From Ichthyophis bannanicus (taxonomy: Eukaryota > Chordata > Amphibia > Gymnophiona > Ichthyophiidae), in NCBI GenBank assembly GCA_033557465.1, contig CM066051.1, positions 103,145,026 to 103,209,025 of the forward strand: 64,000 bases of DNA. Reading direction: 5' to 3'. This document shows, piece by piece, positions 10,701-22,700 of this stretch (position 1 is its first letter; each line of letters opens with the position of its first letter). The notes beneath the pieces are model-generated. The model did not search any database. It was not told the origin of the DNA and saw only the letters and a program-made list of their open reading frames with translations. The position numbers and the translations under genes were made by a program.

Positions 10701-13700
10701 AGAGGGATGGTGCAGAGGAGACATCATTTTGCATTTTCAGCAGAGGCAAAGAGAGCCACCTCTGGTGTACCCCATTTTTTTAAAACTTGTTGGAAGATTG
10801 GCCAAGGACCACTTGAGGGAATCTAGGTGCTGGCTGGTTTTGAAACCCTGGCAAGTGCGTAGCCCCGAGTGTGGTGACCAGGGAGTGGCCTCTCGACATA
10901 ACTGAAAAGAGCCCAAACCACCTTGCTTACTGATGTAGAACATGACTTGGTTGTGTCTGATCCAATCTCTGAAGACACAGAGGGCATAGAAAGACCTCCT
11001 GGAGCTCTAGGACATTAAATGTGCAGCACCTGGTCCTTGGCCGTCTATGCCCCTCTGTGTCAAAAGGTGTAGAAGCACCCCCCCCCCACCATAGGTGTAA
11101 GTATTGGTTATGTTAGATGATGTGACAGAGCTTGAATTAGACAATCCTTGGTAAGGTTGCTCAGCGTGTTTCACCATCACAGAGCGTGCTTCAACCTATG
11201 GACTTTGCACCCGGACATGGAAATCATTGTTGCAGGGACTGAGGATGTCGATTCCAGTGCATCTTGAGACATCAGTGCAGTGGTCGCATGTACAATCATG
11301 CCAATGGAACGACATGGACATATGCTGCTGTGTACCTCAGAAGTTGAAACATAGCACAGGCCGAGGCTGAGCGCAGCCAACTGAGTTTGGTACTGAACTT
11401 ACAAGTAATTCTGGTTCTGTTATCTGGCAAGTAAGCTCTACTGACTTGGTGTCTATGTATACCCCTATGAAATGGGGGTGCTCTTAAGCACCATTTTGGA
11501 CTTTTGTGCATTTACAATGAAATCCAGGGATTTGAGTGCACAGGTAGAGGTTTGCACTATATGAACAGCATCTTCTTTGCTACTAGTGGAGATGAGCTGC
11601 AGATAAATACCATGGACCTGATGGCGCAGGTTGGCTGCAACTACAGCCAGGCACTTTGTGAAGACCCTTGGAGCAGACAAGAGTCCGAAAGGAAGTACCC
11701 TATACTGATCATTTATTTTAGAGCATGAAGTGAAGGAATTTTCAATGTTGAGGGTGAATGGGAATGCGAGCATAGGCATCCTTCAGATCCAGGGAGGCAA
11801 GCCAAAAGCGGGAGGATAGTGTTGTGGGAGTTCATTTTGAACTTCTCCCATTTTATGTAAACATTGAGATTTCAAAGATCGAGGATTGGACAAATTCCAT
11901 ACAACGTTTTGGGAATCAGGAAGAACCTTGAATAAAACTCGACTGAGCTGGTCCTGAGGAACTGGCTCAATGACTTTGTTACACAGGATGTTGGTCTCCT
12001 GTGCCAGAATGGGGACGTGCTGAGTCAGAAGCACCTTCTGGCTGGCCTCTGGGTAACCTGAAGGTAGTTTTGAGAAACTGTTTTTTGTATCCTCCTCAAA
12101 TGTTGTTGAGCACCCAACCATTTGTGGTTATGGATTGCCATGCTTCTCTTCCCCGACGTGTCAGATTCTGCTGCCCACTGGCAGGAAGTCAAAACGCAGG
12201 ATTTTGCTTGGTCGTGGCATTTGGGTATCATTCAAGACTTAGAACATCCATGCAAAAGGGCATTTACGTCCTTTTTACAGGGCATTCATATATCACCTAA
12301 GTTGTTGTATTTTTAAATGCATTTAAAATTTATAAAACTAGTTGGTGGCCAATGATTGAATTGTGAGGTGAAGTTTGCTTGTTGGTTTTGCAGCACTATT
12401 GTCGCAAGTGCATACCCAACCCCCCTCTACTGAGGTCAGCCCTTTATTCCCACAATTTGTTTTTAGAGTGTTTTGAGACTCCTATTTTCTTTAAATTCTT
12501 GTGTGGTTTAAATTTACTTAACACTTGGCTTTCTGTATTGGATTTTCCTTGTTTGTGTATGAGCCAAAATGAGTTTTTTTGGTTGGTAGTCTTTGGGAAG
12601 AAGGGCAGGCAGACCACCTGGTTCGCGTGAAAGACACTTTAGGCAAGAAGGAANNNNNNNNNNNNNNNNNNNNNNNNNNNNNNNNNNNNNNNNNNNNNNN
12701 NNNNNNNNNNNNNNNNNNNNNNNNNNNNNNNNNNNNNNNNNNNNNNNNNNNNNNNNNNNNNNNNNNNNNNNNNNNNNNNNNNNNNNNNNNNNNNNNNNNN
12801 NNNNNNNNNNNNNNNNNNNNNNNNNNNNNNNNNNNNNNNNNNNNNNNNNNNNNNNNNNNNNNNNNNNNNNNNNNNNNNNNNNNNNNNNNNNNNNNNNNNN
12901 NNNNNNNNNNNNNNNNNNNNNNNNNNNNNNNNNNNNNNNNNNNNNNNNNNNNNNNNNNNNNNNNNNNNNNNNNNNNNNNNNNNNNNNNNNNNNNNNNNNN
13001 NNNNNNNNNNNNNNNNNNNNNNNNNNNNNNNNNNNNNNNNNNNNNNNNNNNNNNNNNNNNNNNNNNNNNNNNNNNNNNNNNNNNNNNNNNNNNNNNNNNN
13101 NNNNNNNNNNNNNNNNNNNNNNNNNNNNNNNNNNNNNNNNNNNNNNNNNNNNNTACACAGGCCCCTCCCAATGCCAACCACCACTCACTCCTGGCACCAC
13201 CACGACGCCGTACACACAGCCCCTCCCAATGCCCACCCACCCTCCCCTTCACCTCTTCCCAGCACTCACTCCCCCGACTCCTGCCACAATGCCGTCCTCC
13301 CAAATGCCACACACACCACTCTCTCCTGCACCTCTCCAGCACTCACCCCCAGCCCCGACGCCTGTACACACCCTCTCCCATGCCACCCACCAATGCCACC
13401 TGCACACCACTCCCTGCACCGTCTCCACACTCACCCCCCGACTCCTTGACACAGTCCCCTCCCAAATGCAACCCACAACTGCTCCTGCTCTCCGCAATCG
13501 TCCAGCACTCACCCCCCGACTCTGAAACACAGGCCCCCTCCCAATGCCACCCACCACCCACTTCTTCTGCACCTCGCCAGCACTCACCCCCCCGACTCCT
13601 ATACACAGCCCCCTTCCCAATGCCACCCACCACTCATCTCCCGCACCTCTCAGCCCTCACGCACTCACCCCAAGGACCGACTCCTGCACCACAGTTCCCT

Positions 13701-16700
13701 CCCAATGCCCACCCACCATTCTCCTCGCACCTCTCACTCCACCAACCCCCTCACTCCTGCACCGTTCCCTCCCAAGGCCACACCACTACACTGCACCTCT
13801 CCAGCACTCACCCCCCGGAGACTCCTGTACACAGCCACCCTCTCCAATGCCCACCGCACCACTCTCTCTCATGCACCTCTCAAGCACTCACCCACCCCGA
13901 CTCCTGCACACAGTCTCGCCTCTCCCAATGCCACACCACCACTCTCTCCTGGCGCACCTCTCCAGCACTCCCCCTGACTCCTCTCGCACACAAAGCCCCT
14001 CCCAATGCCCACCCACCACTCTCTCCTGCACCTCTCCAGCACCTCACCCACCCCCCGCCGACTCCTGTACAACAGGCCCCTCCGCAATTCCACACACCCA
14101 CTCTCTCCTCACCTCTCCAGCACTCACCCCCCCCGACTCCTCTGCACACAGTCCCTCCCAATGCCACACACCACTCTCTCCTGCACCTCTCCAGCACGCA
14201 CACGCCGCCTGCCTCCCCTGCACACAGGCCCCTCCCAATATGCCCACCCACCCTCTCTCCAGCCACTCACGCCCCCCGACTCCTGTACACAGCCCCTCCC
14301 AAATGTCCATGCCCACCACTCTCTCCTGCACTCACCCCCCGACTCCTGCAAAGCCAGCCCCCTCCCAATGCCACCCACCACTCTCCCCTGCCTCACCCCC
14401 CGCTCCTGCACCACAGTACCCTCCCAATGCCACCCACCATTCTCCTACACCTCTCCAGCCATTTCACAATCCCCCACTCCTGCACACAGCCCCTCCCATA
14501 TGTCCATGCCCCCACAACCACTCTCTCAGTTGCACTCTCTCCAGCACATAACCACACCGACTTCCTGCACACAGCCCCTCTCCCAATGCCACGCCACCAC
14601 TCATATTCCTGCACATCTCCAGCACACAGCCCCCCGCAACTCCTGCACAACTACCACACAGGCCCCCTCCCAATGCCACCAAACCACTCACGCCCTGCAC
14701 CCTTCTCCAGGCACTCACCCCACCGAACGTCCTGCACACAGCCCCTCCCAATGCCACCCAAACACTCTCTATCCTGCACCTCTCCAGCACTCACCCCCCG
14801 ACTCCTGCACACAAGGCCCCTCCCAATTGCGCCACCCACCACTCTCTCCTGAGCACCTCTCCAGCACTCACCCCCCCGACTCTTGAACACAGTTCCCTCC
14901 CAATGCCAACCCCACCCACTCTCGTGCCTGCACACTACTCCAGCACTCACCCCCCGGACTCTTGAATCTACAGCCCCTCCCAATGCCACCGCCCCACCAC
15001 TCTCTCCTGCACCTCTCCAGCACATCACCCCCCGAACTCCTGCACACCCAGCCCCTCCCAAGTGCCACCACACCATCTCTCTAATGCACTCTTCCAGCCA
15101 CTCCCCCCCCGACTCTTGCACCACAGCCCCTCCCAAATTGCCACCCACAACTCTCACATTCCTGCACCTTCCAGCACTCCCCGACCCGTCACACAGCCCC
15201 CTTTCAATGCCACCCACCCCACTCTCTAGTCCTTCCTGCACCTCTCCAGCACTCACCCCCCGACTCGTGCACACAGCCCCTTTCCCCAATGTGTCCCCAC
15301 AATGCCACTCTCCAGATCCTGCACCTCTACCAGCACTCAACCCCACCGACTCCATGACACACAGCCCCTCCCAAAACAACGCCACCCACCACTCTCCTCT
15401 GCACCTCTCCAGCACTCACCCCGCCTCCGACTCCTGTTACACAGCCCCTCCCCCAAATGCCACCCACCACCATTTCTCTCACTGCAACCTCTCCAGCCCT
15501 CCACTCCCCCGTCGACCTGCCACACAGCCCCTCCCAATGCCATCCCACCATCACTCCCACAGCCGTACACAGCCCCCTCCCCACATGCCATCCACCACCT
15601 CCTGCACGCCTCCATCACTCACCCCCCGACTCCTGCACACAGACCCCATCCCAATTAGCCAACACACCACTCTCTCCTGCACCTCCCAGCACTCACCCCC
15701 CGACTCCTATACACAGCCCCTCCCAATGCCACCCCACCAGCTCTCTATCAAACCTGCAGCCTCTCCACTCCAACCCCCCGACTCCTGACACTACAGTCCC
15801 CTCCCAATGCAACACCACCACCACTACTCTCCCCACCACTCTGACCTCCTGCACCACAGCCCCATCCCAATGCCCACCCACCCCACATCTATACTGCACC
15901 TCTCCATCTCACCCCCGACTCCTGCACACCAGCCCTCCTCCCCCATCCCAAATTGCCAACACACCACTCTCTCCTGCACCCTCCTCCACTCACCACCCCT
16001 TCCCGACTCCTGCACACAGCCCCTCCCAATGCCACAACACCACTCTCTCTCCTGCACCATCTCCACTCCCACCCCACGACATCCTGCGAGCACAGCCCCT
16101 CCCAATGCACACCCACCACTCTTCTCCTGCACCTCTCCACCTCACCCTGACCCGTACCTCCTGCACACAGTCCCCTACCCAATGCCACACAGCAACTCTC
16201 TCCTGCACCTCTCCACTCCACCACCCGGAGCTCCTGCACACAGCACCCTCCCAATGCCACCACAACCCACTCTCTCCTGCCACTCACACCCCGAACTCCC
16301 TTGCACGTCTGGGAGGCCCCTCCCAATGCCACCCATCACTCACTCCTGCACCTCTCCAGCACTCATCACCCCCGACTCCTGCACACAATAGATCCCCTCC
16401 CAATTGCCACATCACCACCACTCTTCCTGATCTCCTGCACCTCTCCAGCCTCCCTCCCCACGACCTCCTGCACACAGCCCCTTTTTTTCCCCAAAAAAAT
16501 GCCACCCACCATCTCTCTCCTCGACACCTCTCCAGCACTCCACCCCCTGGACTCCTGCACACCGCCCCTCCCAAAAAATTGCCACCTCACCAACTTCTCC
16601 TGCACCTCTCCACTCATCTTCCCACCGAGTCCCTTGCACAACCAGCCCCCTCCTCCAATGCCACCCACCACTCTCTCCTGCACTCACCCCCGACTCCTGC

Positions 16701-19700
16701 ACAGCCCCTCCCAATGCCACCCATCACTCACTCCTGCACCTCTCCAGCACTCACCCCCAGACTCCTGCACACAGCCCCTCCCAATGCCACACACCACTCT
16801 CCGCAACCTCTCCAGCACTCACCCCCCCCGACTCCTGGCACCACAGCCCCTCCCAATGCCACCCACCACTCTCTCCTGCACCTCTCCAGCACTCACCCCC
16901 CCGACTCCTGCACACAGCCCCTCCCAATGCCACCCCACACCACTCTCCTGCACCTCTCCAGCACTCACCCCCTGACTCCTGCACACAGCCCCCTCCAATG
17001 CCACCCACCACTCGCCTTGCACCTCTCCAGCACTCACACCCCCCGACTCCTGTACACAGCCCCTCCCGATGCCACCCATCAAATCACATGTCCCTGAAGT
17101 ATTCAGACCACTTCGCTGGCACACCTCTTCCACATTCCCCATTGCCTCAACCCCATATTCTCCCACTCTCGTACAAACACTACCCCCCTCTTCAATGCTA
17201 CCCAGCAATACTATTTCCCTGTACATTTCAGACTGCTCCTGTGCTCCCCTAATGCCCCCCCCCCGCCCCCTTTTAGTGCAATCTCTGATCCCCTCACCCC
17301 TGCAGTTTGCTTGAGTGGACTACCATGTGGCACAGATAGTCACAGAGGTCACTGACCTGGATTGATCTGACATATAGTCAACCTCCTGTCCCTCAAAGTC
17401 TCCATCATCACTGTCTTCCAAAGCCTCATCAGACCCTTTCTTTTTCTTCTTCTTCCTCACACCTGTTGCCTTCTTCTTGGACTTCTTCTTCTCTTCCACT
17501 ACACAAGACACAAACTCCACAATGAGAGGAAAAAGAGCAAAAGGGACCTGAAAGGTGAAATTAGGCCTTATTCTGCTAATTCTCTTTCCTTGAGTGCCAC
17601 TCCAGTTCTGTCCAGACTGTGTGTGTGTTAAGCTCCCCCACCAGCCGACTGAGACCAAGAACCATCGGTTTGATGATGTCACGGTATAGAGGCCTTGCAC
17701 AGCCCTCCGTTCACCAGTTTTTCTGTAACAGATTCTGGACCACAATTAGACACTTAATCAGTATACACAAAACATATATCACTTACAAATCCACGTCTTC
17801 TCTGAAATATGTCTAGAACAGTGGATGTTTCTAGCTATATTTAAATATGCAGGCCATCAAACTCTGAAGCCAATGATTAGACTCCGCAGAACATTATAAT
17901 TGCCAACTGTCCCTGTCTGATCCGAACCAAGACGAGGACTTTAGGACAGAAAACACCAAGGTGTATAGTCTACACCGTACATCCAGTGCCAAATCCAAAA
18001 TACAATTAGCAGATTAGCAATCACAATAGTGGCATACAAAATTTGGACTACACCAGCCCAAACAAGGCGACACTAGGCTCCACTCATGCTCCTCCAGCTG
18101 GGCACAACCATCATCCAATCAGGCAGGGGACTGAAGACTAGAGGAACTCAAAGAAAGAAAATTTCACCTTCCTCATCGTCCCTCCAGTCCAGTCCAGGAC
18201 ACAATGGGATATACCAAAGAGAAGAGAGTACTCAAACAATGTGAGGAGTAAGACACAAGTTACTTACCTGTAACAGGTGATCTCTGGGAACAGCAGGAAT
18301 TAGTCTTCACATATGGGTACGTCGGTACCGACAGAGCCTGCACGGGAACGCTGCCAGCTTCCAATCAGAAAGCTTTGGCAGCATCCCTCGCGCCTGCGCG
18401 CTGACTTCCCTCCTTCTCCAGAGCCTATATTCAGTTGATTTTCAAAGCTTAGAAATAGGTGAGGAGAGGAAAGGAATAAGAAGATAAGAGTTGCAACTCC
18501 TAGGGGTGGTGGGAGGGTTGTGAAGACTAATTCCTGCTGTTCCCAGAGATCACCTGTTACAGGTAAGTAACTGTGCTATCTCCAGGAACAAGCAGGAATG
18601 AGTCTTCACATATGGGGACTCCCTAGCTGGAGATCCCATAAAAATGCAGGAGCCTGGACCAGGGGTGCATTTTGTCTCCAGGAATCCCCGGCATCCAAAG
18701 TGGGATGGAGGGTAGGAGTTGACAATAAAGGAGCTGTGAGGAAAGAAACAGCATAGCCAAGGACTACAGGGCCCGACAGACTACAGGAGTCCTTGGTATA
18801 TATGATGAGTAGCATTAAAACACCTTTAATGTACACTTAAAATATGCAGCTTACCTACTGTATTGTAGGAAGTAGAGAGAGCATGATGGAGTCTACTGGA
18901 TAAGCAGTGGCGGAATCTTCAAGGTGACCTCCCAGCAGTGAGGATGACGGTCCAGACCTGGAGGTAGCAGATGATCCAGGTGTCAACTGGGTAGGATTAG
19001 ACGTCAGGTCTTCAATGGAAAGCTTTATGGGAAAAAGCTGAAAACTCCTTTAGGCATAAAGTCATTAACATTGAGGACTAAAGGAAGAAGACTGACGGAG
19101 TTGGAGAACTAGCCCAGTCCTGGCGGGAAGAGGGGGACTGGAAAAAACCCTCTTCCCAAGAACAGCTGTGTACTCAAAGATAAAGATGTACACTATTTTT
19201 CCTAGCTGGCGAGAGGTAGGAAAAATATTGAAGCTTGATGCTTCAAGGACTTAAAGAAAAAATGGAAGATGTTAGCACCACAGTAGTTATAGGTGCATGA
19301 CAGTTTCTGCATCGTAATATGATATGCGAAGTAGGGCGATAGACTGTCTAAAACCTCTAGAAGGTAAAACATTTAGTATAGACAGTAAGGGTGATAGCCA
19401 TATCAACCCTTAAGAAGCCCCCCAACAGACACATATATATATGTGGATGGAATATATATATACATACATATGTCCATATGTGTATATTAGGATATGGGTG
19501 GAGAAATGTATCTAGATAGATAGATAGAATATACCGAAATATATATACATTTGTGGGGCATGGTTTTGCACCACCAGAGTAATGATATAGGTATGTAGAC
19601 ATATATGGAGATGCTACATACAAGATAACAAGTTGAAGATACATGTCTACCACTCAGCCCCATAATTGTACATGGGGAATATAAAAGAAAAAGATTCTTT

Positions 19701-22700
19701 GCTCTACAAGAGGGTGAACCCACTTGGGATATGTATAGAGAATCTATTTCCGTGGATTGAGGGATGCAAGAAGGCCAATCCAACAAGATAACCGTGATGT
19801 TTGCGTGAGAACATATGATCATATGAATCTGTAAGGAACAAGGCGGGAGTTCCACAGAACACTGACATGGCAGATGTGCAGAACGCAGAAGAAGATACCA
19901 GAGGGACCTACTGGAGGGACCCAGAGGTAGCATGCGCAAACATCAGCATGGATTTTCACGCAGAGAAGAACTTATATTTCATGTTAACACCCCAGGCCCG
20001 AGGGTGTGGAGAACCCTCACAGGCATGGGAAGGGATTATAAGCTTTTCCCTACTAATAGAGAAGCTTTAGAGACAAGGTCAATGCTCTATAGCAAGGCCC
20101 TCATAGTAGAAAGCTTCTCTGAAGACTGCAGAGAGCATTGTGCAGGAGAGATATGAGATAAACTGACTGAAGTCAGGTGTGTTGCCATATCCTAGGAGAG
20201 GAGATGGATAGAATAATGTGAGAAAGCCTAAAAGAGTAGGAGGATCCAAGATAGCTGACGAGTAGCTTGGAATCACTACTGAGGCTAGACAAAATTTTGA
20301 ACAAGGGACTGGAACTTGTAAAAAGTATCAGTAAGACAATCACTGTAACTCCTGCAGGCACAGCTGCTGACGGAAAAAGCAGAGAGATTGTCCTGTGCCC
20401 AATAAAGAAAAACAGACAAGAAAGGAGAGGAGATATCCCTTCTCCCTGTCTGAGGAACGAGCTTGCTAGAGAAGCCTTTCAGTATGGTACCCCTCAGTTA
20501 GGGAAAAAGCCCGGTTGAGAGGGTAGAGTAAGTAATTGGAGGGCGACGTACCCATAGGGTAAGTCAACTGAAGGAAAAAATGTTCAGTTGGGACAGAATT
20601 ATCAGGGGATAGTTGCAACTGCTCTTCTAGAGAGTAAGAAGAGGAGAAGTCTGTAGTCCCTGAACAAAACTTTTTCGACAGCTTAGTACACTGAAAAAGA
20701 AAAGCACAGTGAAGAAACTTCTAATGGGTAGAAGTGAACTGTAGAGTATAATTCCCAGCCCTATGGTTGCTGGGAATGCTGAGACTGGCCAGAGCTGGAG
20801 GACTTCAGACTAGGCTGAGGTGTCCCTTGTTTAGGTACAGCCGAATGATGGGCAAGAGATGAATGAAACTTTCTTTTCTTAGGGAAAGAAGGTTTGGTAG
20901 GACATTTCCTACCTTTCGAAGAAGGAGGTGGCTTAGAATGGTCCTTAGTGGAAGGAGAGTCAGCGGAGCATTGAGCAACCTGACGTAAAGCCTCCTTATT
21001 GAAGAGACCTTCTCCTGTACAAGGAGAATGAGCCAATATAGTTTGTGCCCATCTGCTCAAGTCTGAAGCTTCGAGCCAGGCTCTGCGACGTGCTGCAATG
21101 GCAATAGCAGAGGATCTGCTAACAGACTCAAAAGAGTCTATAGAAGCACGAGAAAGGAACCAAGATATATTCCGGCTATGATTGAATAGCAAGGAATAAT
21201 TAGTAGCCTTGGGCTCTGGCATAAAAGGGGTCAAAAGAGACAATCTCTCTGTGACCTCCTGGAGTGTGAGACTCATGTGGAAAATATATGAAAGAATTCT
21301 GGAGGCCAGCATAGATGTTTGGAAGGCTTGACGACCAAACGCATCGAGTGTTCTTGAAGAACGACCTGGCGGATAAGAAGAATGCTTCTTCTTGCTCTTA
21401 ACCTTCCTCAGTGCTGATTCCACTACAAGGGAACGATGAGGAAGTTGAGGCTTCTGAAATCCTGGGGAGGGAGGCACCCGGTACCGAACCTCAGTGGCTG
21501 TAGAAGGTAGAGGAAGCCGTAAGGGTGATTTCCAGACCCTCAGAAGGAGATCCTGCAGAGCAGGATGTAAAGGAAGCATCATATTTTCCATCTGTGCCGG
21601 TGAGCCAGGAATAGCATCAAAACCAGGGATAGAGATATTAAGAAAGGTTGCCATATCCAGGAGAAAAGCCTGAAAAGACTGATCTCCTATGGGAACCGTC
21701 CCTGGTAAGGCTAAAGAAAGAGGCTGAACACCAGAGGACGTACCATGGTGTGAGGAGAGAAATCTAGTAGATGGACAAGGATACTGGTATGGTAACTTAG
21801 AGGCAGTGAGTACTGCATCAGCAACCCCAGGTATCGGTTCCAAACTAGGCATCGGTGCAAGAACAGGCATCGACATCGATACTGACACAGGGCCAGCAGT
21901 TGAAGTTGTCATCGGGAACTGCTGCAATGGTACCGAGATCATGCGAGAGTTATGGCTAGGATCCTCGGAACTGCTTATCTGGAAACGACGGGAGTCGGTT
22001 CTGGGACGCGTCGGTACCCAGTCCTCGAGACTAGATATCGATTCAAGACTCGGCATCGAAGGAAGCGAGTCTATCGATGCATGTCTCGAGGGTACCGACG
22101 TCGGTGGTAGTATCGGCGATGCCGATACCGGTAAAGCAGCCTGGGTTACATCGATCGGTCCCGAAGGTACCGAGGATGCCCGATGACAACCTCTCGCCGG
22201 GAGAACGTTATTCCACACCAGTGCCGATGCATCGGAACCGATCGAAGCCGGTACAGTCCCGGAGCATGGCTGAGATATGGAAATGTCCATCGGTATCGTA
22301 TCGCCCGGCCCCAAAAGTGCCGAGGATGCTAGAGGACGATTCCTGATGAAGAGTGAAACACTCGACACCGAAGCCGATGCCGGGGAATCGGTACCGCTGG
22401 AAGCGGATACCTGCACCGTGCACGGCTGGGATCGAGGGAAGTCAATTCGGAGCGTATCGATCGGTCCCGAAGGTACAGAGGATGCCCGATGACGATCCCT
22501 GGTGAAGAGTGGAACACTCGACACCGGTGTCGATGCCGGGGGATCAGTACCGCTCGAAGCGGATACCACCCCCGGACATGGCTCAGGTATGTTCTGTGAC
22601 GGGTGAGCCCCAGGAACAACCTGAAACCCCTTTAATGCTTTGGAGCCCGCAGACTCCCGCAGGGGTAATGCCAATGGATTTTTACGGGTAAGGCCGGAGC

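Noticed and set aside
12579..14852. 757-codon open frame on the plus strand, proline/threonine/histidine-rich
   Set aside because: It runs through the 500 Ns and the 71-bp minisatellite. The lack of stops follows from C-rich repeat composition, and other frames of the array are open too.
14651..15415. 254-codon minus-strand frame, glycine/arginine/valine-rich
   Set aside because: This is the complement of the same minisatellite, with no conservation between units once indels shift the frame.
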